Source: JAHDHW01 sp965277415 (GTDB lineage: Bacteria > Bacteroidota > Bacteroidia > Chitinophagales > Saprospiraceae). Taken from it: 64,000 bases of DNA. The position numbers and the translations under genes were made by a program. The DNA lies in the NCBI GenBank assembly GCA_965277415.1, contig CBDICS010000092.1, positions 57,950 through 121,949 on the forward strand, given 5' to 3'. Below, piece by piece: positions 28,301-37,003 of this stretch. Below the pieces are notes generated by a model. The model did not search any database. It was not told the origin of the DNA and saw only the letters and a list, made by a program, of their open reading frames with translations. The number at the start of each line of letters is the position of its first letter. Within the stretch, counting starts at the first letter, position 1.

Positions 28301-30699
28301 CATTTGATGCTGCTGGAAATGTTGGGACTTGTTCTTTTACGGTCACCGTAGAAGATAATACGGCACCAGTACCGAATTGTCCCAGTGATATTACAGTGAA
28401 TGCAGCCTCGGGTGTTTGTGATGCTGTTGCGACTTGGTCAGCAGTAACCGGAACAGATGATTGTTCTGCGGTAACCGTAAGTTGTACAGCTATGTCAGGA
28501 GATGTTTTTCCTGTAGGAACAACTACAGTAGTATGTACCCTTTCAGATACGAATAACAATTCAAGTACTTGTAGTTTTGATGTGACGGTATTAGATAATA
28601 CGGCACCAGATCCACAAAATTGCCCGGCAGATATTGATGTCGCACCTAATTTTATAGATTGCCAAGCTATCGTTACCTGGGTAGAACCAACCTTTATGGA
28701 TTGTCCTCCAGTAACTGTTACAAGCACACATGAACCAGGAGATACTTTCTCACTGGGGACGACTACGGTTATTTATCTTGCAATTGATCCAGCAGGAAAT
28801 GATACAACCTGTACTTTTGATATAAATGTAATTGATGATGAGGCCCCTGTAGTGACTTGTCCTTCAGATATTACTGTTAACTCAATATCAAATGATTGTG
28901 GTGCATTTGTCAATTGGCCAATGCCTACAGCTACGGACAATTGTGATGCTAATGTCTCTATCAGCCAAGTACCTCCTCCAGGCACTTTTTTCCCTGTTGG
29001 TACTTCTATGGTGACTGTTACGGCAACTGATGATGCAGGTAATTCATCAACTTGTAATTTTAATATTGATGTAATTGATGTATTTGCACCTGAATTCACT
29101 TGTCCACCTCAAGATATTACGATCAATATGGATGGTACTATAGAAGGAGATGTCTTTGGTATCATTAGTAATGTTGATCCAATTGAACCAGTTTGTAATA
29201 TGTTGACGGTTAACTATTCTGCTCCTGCTTCAACAGATAATTGTAATGTAGCTAGTGTCAATTTGACTAGTGGAATTGATAGTGGTGATCCATTCCCTGT
29301 TGGGACAACTACCTTGATATTCACTGCGCTTGATGATGCTGGAAACTTTGATATGTGCGAGTTCAATATTGTAGTTGTTCCTTTGGATGATATTGGAGTA
29401 GCTATTCAGCCAGCAGATGTTGTTTGTGAAGGAGAAGATATTACCTTGATTACAAATGGAAACACTCCTGGAGCTACGTTCAATTGGACTGGCCCTAATG
29501 GTTTTACATCAATGGATTCAAGTCCTGTTAACCCTGATGTTACAACTTTAGATGCAGGCACTTACTTTGTGACGATTACATATGTTGGTGGTTGTACAGC
29601 TACAGGAATGGATGTGCTTACTGTTAATCCGGCAGACCCTGTAATTGCTTCTTCTAATGCTCCAATCTGTACAGGTGAAGATATTGAATTGCATGTGGAG
29701 TTACCAGTTGGTGTAAATGTAGATAGTATTAGATGGTCAGGCCCTAATGGTTTTACTGGAGATTTGGAAGATGAAATTATAACTAATCCGAGCACGGCTA
29801 ATGTTGGAGTCTATGACGTAATCGTATATTATGAAGGTGGATGTTTTGCCACTTCGAGTACTAGTGTAACGATTACACTTCTTCCATCGCCTACTATTGA
29901 TTTAGATTGTATTTCTGATATTTGTTTGGGCTCTAGTTGTTTATTGACAGGGACACAATATGTACCGGCGCCTGATTTTTATAATTGGGAAGCGATACAA
30001 GCTGAAGGAGCAGGATTGCCTGCTAATACTGATAATAATCAAATTACAATTACGCCTACTTTACCCGGAACTTATATTTATAATTATAGTGTAGAATTGA
30101 ATGGTTGTGAATCAGAGCAAGCGAGTCAAGTGATTACAGTTCATGGTGCTCCAGATGCAGTAGAGGATATTTTTGAGATTCCTTATGAAACACAACAGGA
30201 TATACAAGTTATTGGAAATGATACTTTTAATGCGAATATAGGAATCAATATAAGTATTGTCTCAACGACTACGAATGGTACATTAGTAAATAATGGAGAT
30301 GGGACATTTTCTTATACACCAAATTCTGGATATATCGGAACAGATCAGTTTATCTATGAAATTTGCTACGATTGTGGACCATTATTATGTGATAATGTTG
30401 TGGTAACACTTAATGTAACAGACGATAGAGAATGTGTTTTTCCTACAGTAATAACACCGAATAAGGATGGACTGAATGATGAATTATTTATCAATTGCTT
30501 AGAAGGTGGTGGATTCCCTAATAATGAAATAATCATTTATAATCAATGGGGAGATGAGGTATTTACAGCTGCGCCATATCAAAACAATTGGGCAGGTACT
30601 TACGAAGGAAATGATTTACCTGATGGCACTTATTATGTTGTTTTCAAATTGGATAATAATGCTGAATTGGTCAAACAATTTATTACAATATTTAGATAA
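25369..30699 (+). CDS. Giant secreted HYR-repeat adhesin with type B (gliding-motility-associated) T9SS sorting domain
   Basis: A 1776-aa exported protein. The signal peptide ends at TTSAQ (residue 23). Residues ~24-165 and ~263-400 are two cohesin-like beta domains (SITSFQHVYEWDTTIMQIL; SITGMQFGMEWDGAVLDY). About twelve HYR units follow to ~1338, each opening with a C-P-x-D/N-I pattern such as CPSDINV. Then come SprB/PKD-like Ig domains (NWTGPNGFTS, RWSGPNGFTG; ~1341-1594), a cadherin-like domain with VIGNDTFN and YTPNSGYIGTDQFIY (~1595-1685), and a type B sorting domain (FPTVITPNKDGLNDELFI to QFITIFR; 1689-1776). Type B cargo typically depends on a SprF-like partner, and a PorP/SprF gene follows 62 bases later. 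Probable cell-surface adhesin, possibly for attachment or gliding. Confidence 0.9.
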   Translation: MRKIISVIYLLCFFSFFNTTSAQVVFTASSPNPNCDDATFCVEISVSDFDSITSFQHVYEWDTTIMQILSFTDFMPATGLGIPPNPDSMNVGRAPYSWLTFLTSENLADGFVVAEFCFNVNNNGTGDMAFTGSNTTLQRVDGIVNGTNTENIPAIYNNGNIVFQDTENPLITCPNDTTIMSNGTMVGDIAPVSFSDNCEIDSVDYVMTMGGMNIGSGLDDASGESFNLGTTNVMYTVTDSAGNAASCSFDVTLLPPPPDTGALQFIPEINFDCDAGTVSINMLVMNFDSITGMQFGMEWDGAVLDYTGNTINLPALASLNLAPSGNQILHLFAPLATSSHSLPDNSVIFTLNFDLIGTFTTPVLDIISFPGIDIGVGQIQDGVDVNLVQDVDFFFLPEVINVIDNTAPMITGCPSDINVTSDPGLCETNVSWTIPTITDNCSIDTIIVSDVPGVFPVGVDTVTYTVIDIGGNSETCSFIITVSDNENPVISCPGSVTVDATFGTCANSTVNIGTATATDNCAIASISHDAPASFPVGSTTVTWTATDVNGNSATCTQIVTIVDNELPTISCPANINDCPNASISLGIPSTSDNCGVASVTNNAPSSYPIGVTTVTWTVTDNNGNTATCMQTVTIEDNIVPMITCPNTDAIDAPIGTCSAVYSNNLSPIVSDNCDMDLTVTFTVTGATSIMNGMNDATGETFNVGTSTLTYYVTDDVGNIDSCSATIQINDNELPVLDCPNNTTVFVPSGTVDTMLTGLNLSASDNCGVASTTFGYSGDLTGTGIGDDASITFFPPGTTTVTYYVTDVNGNIDSCSFDVNVQIVSSDLIGCQPDQIESNDTDSCNAVVNGIAPTILVAPGDIASITYTLSGQTTGSGINDASGQIFNVGTTTLQYIATDNFGNMDTCSLDITVNDTQLPVWTNCPTNITTSVNVMNSCTAVVNWTAPTGSDNCGIDVTIISHNPGDVFPIGTTTVSYVAFDAAGNVGTCSFTVTVEDNTAPVPNCPSDITVNAASGVCDAVATWSAVTGTDDCSAVTVSCTAMSGDVFPVGTTTVVCTLSDTNNNSSTCSFDVTVLDNTAPDPQNCPADIDVAPNFIDCQAIVTWVEPTFMDCPPVTVTSTHEPGDTFSLGTTTVIYLAIDPAGNDTTCTFDINVIDDEAPVVTCPSDITVNSISNDCGAFVNWPMPTATDNCDANVSISQVPPPGTFFPVGTSMVTVTATDDAGNSSTCNFNIDVIDVFAPEFTCPPQDITINMDGTIEGDVFGIISNVDPIEPVCNMLTVNYSAPASTDNCNVASVNLTSGIDSGDPFPVGTTTLIFTALDDAGNFDMCEFNIVVVPLDDIGVAIQPADVVCEGEDITLITNGNTPGATFNWTGPNGFTSMDSSPVNPDVTTLDAGTYFVTITYVGGCTATGMDVLTVNPADPVIASSNAPICTGEDIELHVELPVGVNVDSIRWSGPNGFTGDLEDEIITNPSTANVGVYDVIVYYEGGCFATSSTSVTITLLPSPTIDLDCISDICLGSSCLLTGTQYVPAPDFYNWEAIQAEGAGLPANTDNNQITITPTLPGTYIYNYSVELNGCESEQASQVITVHGAPDAVEDIFEIPYETQQDIQVIGNDTFNANIGINISIVSTTTNGTLVNNGDGTFSYTPNSGYIGTDQFIYEICYDCGPLLCDNVVVTLNVTDDRECVFPTVITPNKDGLNDELFINCLEGGGFPNNEIIIYNQWGDEVFTAAPYQNNWAGTYEGNDLPDGTYYVVFKLDNNAELVKQFITIFR

Positions 30700-30761
30700 G
30701 CTTTTGAAGCGGTAAGAAGTGACTTATTAAAATGCTAACGAGTTTAAAATAATCCTATAAT

Positions 30762-31709
30762 ATGATACGTCAATTAATTTTTGTTTTTGTTTTTCTAGGA
30801 ATAAGTTCTGTTGGATTTGCGCAACAAGAAAATCAGTTTACGCAATTTATGTATAATCAACTATACTTAAATCCAGCTTATTCAGGAGCGAGAGGTATTC
30901 CTTATTTTACTGCAATATATCGTAGCCAATGGATAGGGTTTAAAGGTGCACCAGAATCTAAGCTTTTGAGTTTTAACTCGCCATTATTTGGAGATCGAGT
31001 TGGCTTTGGTCTGACTATTTCTAATCACACCTTAGGGATTGAAAATAAATGGGATGCTTCTATGGCTTACTCTTATCATATACCAATCTCTGATGAAAGT
31101 TCAGTTCGTTTTGGTCTTCAAGGAAGTGTGCGATATCAAGGCATTGATTTTAATGACCCTTCTGTGGAAATTAGAGAAGATGGAGACGAATCAATTTTAT
31201 ATAATGAGCAATTGAATAAGTATACAGGGAATTTTGGGATAGGAATGTATGCCAATATTAAACAGACTTATTTTGGTATTTCTGTACCACACTTTTTCCC
31301 AAGTGAATTAGGAATCAATCCTAATCAAGTACCAGAAATAGCTCGTAATTATTCTCATTTTTACCTGATGGCAGGAACGATGGTGCCCCTTACGAAAAGT
31401 ATCAAATTTAAGCCTTCATTGCTAGCAAAGTATGTAAAAAATGCTCCATTTGATTTAGATTTTAATGCTAGTTTAATGTTTAATGAGGTCTTTACAGCAG
31501 GCCTTTCTTATAGATTAGGTGGGGATGGATCAGGAGATTCTGTAGATTTATTGGTACTTTACCAAATAAACAGTGTAGCTATTGGAGTAGCTTATGATGC
31601 TAGTCTTTCAGAAGTAAGAGAAACATCAAGTGGTAGTTTTGAAGTACTGCTTCGATATGACTTTATCAAAGAACGCAGTGATATGGCAAATCCAAGGTTC
31701 TTTTTCTAA
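30762..31709 (+). CDS. PorP/SprF-like T9SS outer-membrane protein
   Basis: A 315-aa outer-membrane beta-barrel protein of the PorP/SprF family. The signal peptide ends near FAQQ (residue 21) and is followed by the family hallmark FTQFMYNQLYLNPAYSGARG. The remainder alternates short beta-strands. In Flavobacterium johnsoniae, SprF is needed for secretion and attachment of the type B adhesin SprB; the position directly after a type B giant suggests the same pairing here. The C-terminus (LLRYDFIKERSDMANPRFFF) ends in aromatic residues as expected for a barrel protein. Confidence 0.9.
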   Translation: MIRQLIFVFVFLGISSVGFAQQENQFTQFMYNQLYLNPAYSGARGIPYFTAIYRSQWIGFKGAPESKLLSFNSPLFGDRVGFGLTISNHTLGIENKWDASMAYSYHIPISDESSVRFGLQGSVRYQGIDFNDPSVEIREDGDESILYNEQLNKYTGNFGIGMYANIKQTYFGISVPHFFPSELGINPNQVPEIARNYSHFYLMAGTMVPLTKSIKFKPSLLAKYVKNAPFDLDFNASLMFNEVFTAGLSYRLGGDGSGDSVDLLVLYQINSVAIGVAYDASLSEVRETSSGSFEVLLRYDFIKERSDMANPRFFF

Positions 31710-31885
31710 GCCTTGTTAAGTAATTTGCATTCTTTAAAACAAACCTAGATTCAATCCGTAAAGGTAAGAATAGACTTTGTTGCGTATTTTAGTATTAAAA
31801 AACCGTTAATAGTCCTTTTGAACATAATTATCTTGAAACTTTTCCTTTTAGTGAGTTGAAGATAATTACATTAAATGTGGATCAT

Positions 31886-34027
31886 ATGAAGATTTTTACA
31901 TTCCTTATACCGATTTTTAGCTTATTTATCGCAAATGTAGCTATAGCCCAACCCTCGTCTCCCGAAAAAAAAGTTTTTATAACCAATGAAGCGACGATCA
32001 ATTCTGACGGATTAGATTATAGCCCAGCATTTCTGGAGGATGGCATTGTTTTTATTTCTACAAAAACTGCCTCAAAGAGATACAAAATAAAAGACAAAAG
32101 AATTAATAAAAATATCATGTCTATTTTCCAAGCTCAACGCGAGGAAAATGGCTTGCTAAAGTCTCCAGAACCTTTTGCTATAGAGTTGCTTTCTTCAGTA
32201 CATGAAGGACCTGTCACTTTTGATCGTACGGCTGATAATATGTTCTTTACCAGAAATAATGTTAAAAATGGTAAAAGAAAAAAAGCCAAGGACGGCATTG
32301 TAAAACTAAAGATATATTCCGCAGAGAGGGTAGGGAAGCAATGGAGAAATATTGAGGAGTTGCCTTTTAATGATGATCAAAGTAATACTGTTCATCCATC
32401 TATATCTGTAGAAGGAGATGCGCTATACTTTGCTTCAGATCGACCGGGCGGTATAGGAGGCATGGATATTTATGTTGCCTATCGTAAAGCTGGAGTTTGG
32501 TCTGAGCCTGAGAACCTTGGGCCTACAGTCAATACGGAAGGTGATGAAGTATTTCCTTTTATTCATGCAGATGGTACACTTTATTTTGCTTCTTCTGGGC
32601 ACCCTGGCTTTGGAGGATTGGATGTTTTTTCAGCTTCCAATAATAAAGGAACTTGGTCAAGCCCTGTAAATCTTGCTATACCTTTCAACTCTGAAAACGA
32701 TGATTTTGGGATGATCCTAGATCGGGACAAAAAGAATGGTTATTTTTCATCTGATCGACCAGGTGGGAGAGGGAGCGATGATATTTATAGTTTTTATGTA
32801 TTTGAAGGGCTAGATAAAACAATAGGAACGGAAGTAAAAGAATCTAAAACTTTAACCTTTTTGATTTCTGACCTTGAGACAGGAGCAATGATGGATAGTG
32901 TGAAGATAAGTTATACAGATGTAGATAATCTTAGTTTTTCAAATGCTATTAATGCAATTACACAAGAAGGTGCGAATGGAGAAAATCTTGTATTAAGAAT
33001 GCCTTTGGAAGGAAATGAGCCAAGTGGTTTGACGGATAAAGATGGAAAATTTCCTTTGACATTGGAATCCGGTAATTATGTGGTCATTATTGAGAAATCG
33101 GGTTTTGAGTCGCAACAGATTATTGTCAATACTTCTAATGAGGAAGGGGAGATTTTTATTAGCCTTGATAAACCTAGTGAAGATAGCGAATTGACAGCTA
33201 ATAATGAGCAGTCAGGATCTAATAAGGGCACTTCGAAGTCTGGAAGTGAGAGTGAGAATGAGGACTTTTCAGAGACTGATGGAGTAGATTATATTGATGA
33301 TGGTACAGGGATAGAAACCGTAGATGAAGCATTCCCTTCTACTATAAGAGAAGGAACAGTATTTCAATTGCCAAATATTTACTATAATTTTAATGATGCA
33401 TCTATTCGACCTGATGCAAAAATTGACCTGGATGCACTTGCTACATTTTTAAATTCTTATCCTGATATTGAAATCGAATTGTCTTCCCATACAGACTCAA
33501 GAGGTGGAACGCGCTATAATAAACAATTATCTCAAAAGCGTGCTGAAAGTGCAGTTAAGTATTTAATTTCGAGAGGAGTAGATGCTACTCGACTACAACC
33601 AACCGGATACGGAGAAAGTCAATTGAGAAACCACTGTACGGACGGTGCTAATTGTTCAGAAGTAGAACATCAATATAATCGTCGAACAGAAGTTTTAATT
33701 ACAAAAATGAATCAAGAAATCAATATTCGTTTTGTAACTGATGATTCAGCTCCTGTTACTGCTCCTAAAACTTCTTCACCATCATCTAATGATTTTGCTT
33801 CAGAAGACAATAATGATTATTCAGTTGTTGCAGGTGTATTTAAAAATTATGCAAATGCTGAAGCACGAAATGAGAAATTGCAATCTTTAGGCTTTGCCTC
33901 AGAAATCATTTCTCGATCAGATACCTATACAATACTCGTAGGTGTATATTCAGATTTTCAAAATGCAATGAGCACCGTTCAAACCCTGAAATCAGATTAT
34001 CAGATTAGATCGTTTATAAAACGCTAA
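31886..34027 (+). CDS. OmpA-family protein with PD40 beta-propeller repeats and C-terminal SPOR domain
   Basis: A 713-aa envelope protein. Signal peptide at residues 1-22 (MKIFTFLIPIFSLFIANVAIA); the ATG at 31886 gives it directly, whereas the TTG at 31856 adds ten residues. PD40-type blades (ALYFASDRPGGIGGMDIYVA, TLYFASSGHPGFGGLDVF, GYFSSDRPGGRGSDDIY) lie at ~165-305, a carboxypeptidase-regulatory-like beta domain at ~325-430, then a Ser/Glu-rich linker. An OmpA peptidoglycan-binding domain follows at ~495-608 (ELSSHTDSRGGTRYNKQLSQ, NRRTEVLI) and a SPOR domain at ~645-711. OmpA and SPOR both bind the cell wall, so this could anchor the SprF-like partner or its cargo. It resembles PorE/SprE-neighbour OmpA proteins but adds SPOR. 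Confidence 0.9.
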   Translation: MKIFTFLIPIFSLFIANVAIAQPSSPEKKVFITNEATINSDGLDYSPAFLEDGIVFISTKTASKRYKIKDKRINKNIMSIFQAQREENGLLKSPEPFAIELLSSVHEGPVTFDRTADNMFFTRNNVKNGKRKKAKDGIVKLKIYSAERVGKQWRNIEELPFNDDQSNTVHPSISVEGDALYFASDRPGGIGGMDIYVAYRKAGVWSEPENLGPTVNTEGDEVFPFIHADGTLYFASSGHPGFGGLDVFSASNNKGTWSSPVNLAIPFNSENDDFGMILDRDKKNGYFSSDRPGGRGSDDIYSFYVFEGLDKTIGTEVKESKTLTFLISDLETGAMMDSVKISYTDVDNLSFSNAINAITQEGANGENLVLRMPLEGNEPSGLTDKDGKFPLTLESGNYVVIIEKSGFESQQIIVNTSNEEGEIFISLDKPSEDSELTANNEQSGSNKGTSKSGSESENEDFSETDGVDYIDDGTGIETVDEAFPSTIREGTVFQLPNIYYNFNDASIRPDAKIDLDALATFLNSYPDIEIELSSHTDSRGGTRYNKQLSQKRAESAVKYLISRGVDATRLQPTGYGESQLRNHCTDGANCSEVEHQYNRRTEVLITKMNQEINIRFVTDDSAPVTAPKTSSPSSNDFASEDNNDYSVVAGVFKNYANAEARNEKLQSLGFASEIISRSDTYTILVGVYSDFQNAMSTVQTLKSDYQIRSFIKR

Positions 34028-34056
34028 CTATTTCCTTTATATAAATCCTAAAACTG

Positions 34057-34090
34057 AAAAGCCTTTCATTATTTGAAAGGCTTTTTTATT
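34057..34090 (+). terminator. Terminator of the adhesin-SprF-OmpA module
   Basis: AAAGCCTTTC (34058-34067) pairs perfectly with GAAAGGCTTT (34075-34084) around a 7-base loop and leads into a six-T run. It lies 30 bases after the OmpA-family stop. Confidence 0.9.
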
Positions 34091-34265
34091 TTTGAACCAT
34101 TTATAGATTATCGAATCAAAATTCTATAAGGTGTTATAAATTAATTAACCAATAATGAAGACCTATAAATTTGAAGAGGCAGATAATAGCTTAAGATTAA
34201 TATAACCTTGCATGCGAGGATGAAATATCCAGTTTGACACTTTCTCAAATTGTTTATCAGATAAT

Positions 34266-34731
34266 ATGGAAAAGGAATTCAAATCTACTAAACATATTTT
34301 ATTTCAAGTGATATTCTTTTGGATACCAATACTGCTATCAATTGCCTTAGTGTTCATCCTAATAATAAACTTTCAATCGTGGCTTGATGATATTGGCAAA
34401 TTATTGCTAAAGGCGGGCTTGATACTTACGACGATATTTATACTCTGGCAAATTGTTAGATCATTTCAACATACGATCTACAAGATTAGTAAAGACAGAT
34501 TGGAATATAAATGCGGGATAAATAAAGGAGCCATACATATTAATGAAATAAGATCCATAAAGCATGCAAAATATCCCTCAGTAGGAAATCGACCAGCATT
34601 AGATTTTGATGGTTTAGAAATTACTTATGGGGAAGGGTATACAGTCTTTTTGTCTCCAGAATCAAAAAGTCGAATTTACAAAGTTGCTTAAAGGAATAAA
34701 TGAAAGGATAAAAATTTATACTGATGATTAG
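34266..34731 (+). CDS. PH-domain membrane protein, frameshifted near its 3' end
   Basis: As read, the frame ends at 34691 (141 aa). Two membrane helices (about residues 12-32 and 43-63) are followed by a bacterial PH-like domain (YKISKDRLEYKCGINKGAIHINEIRSIKHAKYP; LDFDGLEITYGEGYTVFLSP). The domain is cut off after SPESK. Removing one A from the five-A run at 34664-34668 continues in a sensible way as VEFTKLLKGINERIKIYTDD to a TAG at 34729-34731, which is how such domains usually end. Either a recent frameshift or a sequence error. Function unknown. Confidence 0.6.
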
Positions 34732-34794
34732 TTTTAAGCCCTCAAACAAATAATCATTCTTGTAATTAGCCTAACAAATAGCTCGATTTCTCAA

Positions 34795-34822
34795 TTTGCT
34801 ATTTGAATATTTTACATCTTTG
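34795..34822 (+). promoter_or_regulatory. Candidate promoter of the LVIVD gene
   Basis: TTTG at 34795-34798 and CATCTTTG at 34815-34822 are 16 bases apart, 25 bases before the ATG at 34847. The second box differs from TAnnTTTG at its first two bases (TACATCTTTG overall), so this is a moderate match. Confidence 0.35.
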
Positions 34823-34846
34823 TACTTCATCAGTATAATTGATTCA

Positions 34847-36429
34847 ATGAAAATTATAGCCCTCTTTTTTGCTTTTACCTTATCCACAAATTTTGTTGGA
34901 GCTCAGATTGCCTTAAATATGGAACTTGTAGGCCAGTTTCATAGAGGTGACTCCAGATATTCTGGAAGTTTGGCTTATATTGATGATCAAGGCAATGAAT
35001 ATGCGCTTTTAGGAGCTAGAACAGGTATTGCCGCCTATTCAATTGATGGGCCTGTTACGGAAGAACTTGGCTTTATAAGTGGGCCAAATTCTAATTGGAG
35101 AGAAATTACCGTGATAGATCACCATGCCTATGTGACGACAGAAGGTAGTTCGGATTCAACTGGTTTGCAAGTAATAGATTTGCAGTACCTTCCAGACAGT
35201 CTTCACTTAGTGACGACTTATGATTTGACTTTTACCAAAGGACATATTTTGCAAAGAGATGTTTATTCGGATGCACCATATATTTATGTAAATGGTACAG
35301 AAGAAACAGATGGTGTTCATATTTTAGATGTCTCTGATCCTGCTAATCCTGTTGAGGTAGGTTTATATGAACCAGGATATTATATCCATGATTGTTTTGT
35401 AAAAGGAGACTTATTATTTGGTGCAGCATTTTATGAAAGCAGAATGGATATTTTGGATATCTCTGATAAAACCAACCCGACCTTAATTACTCAAATTGAT
35501 CACTTTGATGGGAATAACACATAGTTCATGGGTGACCGAAGATGATCGCTATTTGATGGTAGCCTCTGAATTGGACGGAAAACCAGCACGTGTTTATAAT
35601 ATTGAAGATTTGAACAATATTACAGAAGTCGCAGACTATACTGCCAACAAACTTAGTTTAGTACACAATCCATATATTCGAGATAATTTTGCTTTTATTT
35701 CTCACAATACAGAAGGGATTCGAGTAGTTGATTTGAATGATCCTGAAGTGCCGGTAGAAGTTGCTTATTATGATACGTGGGATGGTGCGAGTGGTGGTTT
35801 TCAATGGTCTATGGTCAGCTTGTCCTTTTTTCCCTTCAGGCAAGGTAATAGGAGGAAATCGTGAAGACGGATTATATGTTTGGACCTTTAATAATACAAA
35901 AGCTGGACGAATCTATGTTTCTCTTTTAGATAGCTTGACTCAAGTGCCCTTAACGAATACTGAAATAGTCATAGTAGAAACGAATGATACATTACTTACT
36001 GATTTTAATGGACAAATTAAATGGGGCGCATTGCCAGGTGTTTATACCTTATCTGTTGAAGTAGAAGGCTATTTATCAGAATCTTTTACTTTTGAATTTA
36101 CAGGTTGCGATGCGCTTGAAGTTGATGTATTGTTGCAGGAAGATATCATTGAATCTATTTTTGATTCCTATAAAGAATTGCCAGCATTAAGCCTTAGTCC
36201 TAATCCCTCAGCAGGGAAAATATATCTAGACTTTCAATCAATTGATAATGGACATGTACTTGAAGTATATAATAAACTAGGACAAAAAGTATATAGTCAA
36301 AAAATCAATGGTTTAACTACAATGGACATTGATCTAGGTTTCCTTTCCAGAGGTGTTTATCATGTCGTTTTGATGAACCAAAGTTCTGAACTTATTGCAG
36401 GAGGTCGCCTGCTGTTGATATCTAATTGA
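34847..36429 (+). pseudogene. LVIVD-repeat (choice-of-anchor B) T9SS protein broken by two frameshifts
   Basis: Three overlapping open segments (34847-35524, within 35496-35864, and up to 36429) join into one plausible protein of ~525 aa. It has a signal peptide (KIIALFFAFTLSTNFVGAQ), LVIVD-like repeats (GVHILDVSDPANPVEVGLY, MDILDISDKTNPTLITQI, GIRVVDLNDPEVPVEVAYY), a carboxypeptidase-regulatory-like domain and a type A sorting domain (LSLSPNPSAGKIYLDF). Removing one A at 35516-35517 restores DGNTHSSWVTED; removing one T from 35798-35801 restores GGFNGLWSACPFFPSGKV, both matching family motifs. As written, the sorting domain is out of frame with the signal peptide, so the protein could not be exported normally unless the extra bases are sequencing errors. 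Confidence 0.8.
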
Positions 36430-36489
36430 TTGTAAAACATATAAAGCCATTGCATTCCTAAAGTACTCACAGTGTCATAGTGAAATGCT

Positions 36490-36512
36490 GTTTTCTATGC
36501 TTCGTAGAAAAC
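36490..36512. repeat. Stem-loop with TTCG-containing loop
   Basis: GTTTTCTA (36490-36497) pairs with TAGAAAAC (36505-36512) around TGCTTCG. It sits in the palindrome-rich, gene-free stretch 36430-37003 between two converging genes. Confidence 0.45.
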
Positions 36513-36570
36513 TTAAATAAGCGCTAATCTGGACTTTAGCATTTCATTGCTAAGGCAAGACCTTTTTTAT

Positions 36571-36735
36571 TGAAGTTGTTTTAAAATAGATAGATAATTT
36601 TCTTGCAAGTCATTGATCTCCAATACTTCAGCTAATTATTTCCACCGTAGCTAAGGCTACGAAAAAATAATGGAGCTTCGTCTTGAAAATCAAGCACTTA
36701 CAATCAATCTCAACCTCCATTTTTAAACAACTTCA
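36571..36735. repeat. Nested palindromic element (MITE-like), ~165 bp
   Basis: Outer arms TGAAGTTGTTTTAAAAT (36571-36587) and ATTTTTAAACAACTTCA (36719-36735) are near-perfect inverted repeats. Inside lies a second imperfect palindrome (36626-36680) whose tip is CGTAGC-TAAG-GCTACG (36646-36661). The outer motif GAACAACTTC recurs alone near 47799 and 55790, which suggests a dispersed element. No coding capacity. Confidence 0.6.
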
Positions 36736-37003
36736 TTGATACTTTTTCATTAAAAAAAGTATACAAGATTAATTTGGAAAAAACATAAATGACTAATTGT
36801 CAACCTTCTATTTTACTCAGTTAAAAATTTCTTTAAAATTAAATGGAGCTTAAAAAATACTTATAATTTGCCTAAATCTCCATGATTGAGTGAAAATGAG
36901 AAAAATTTATTTTGAGATATAGAAAAGGTTGAGAAAGAAGTTGTTTTTCTTAGTGGCTTAGTGGCGAAAAACTTAAATCAGATGCACTGTCAAAAATTAA
37001 AGT

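Noticed and set aside
28248..29099. Long minus-strand open frames opposite the second HYR giant
   Set aside because: They mirror the Thr/Val/Asp-rich repeats of the plus-strand gene and lack start context, signal or domains.
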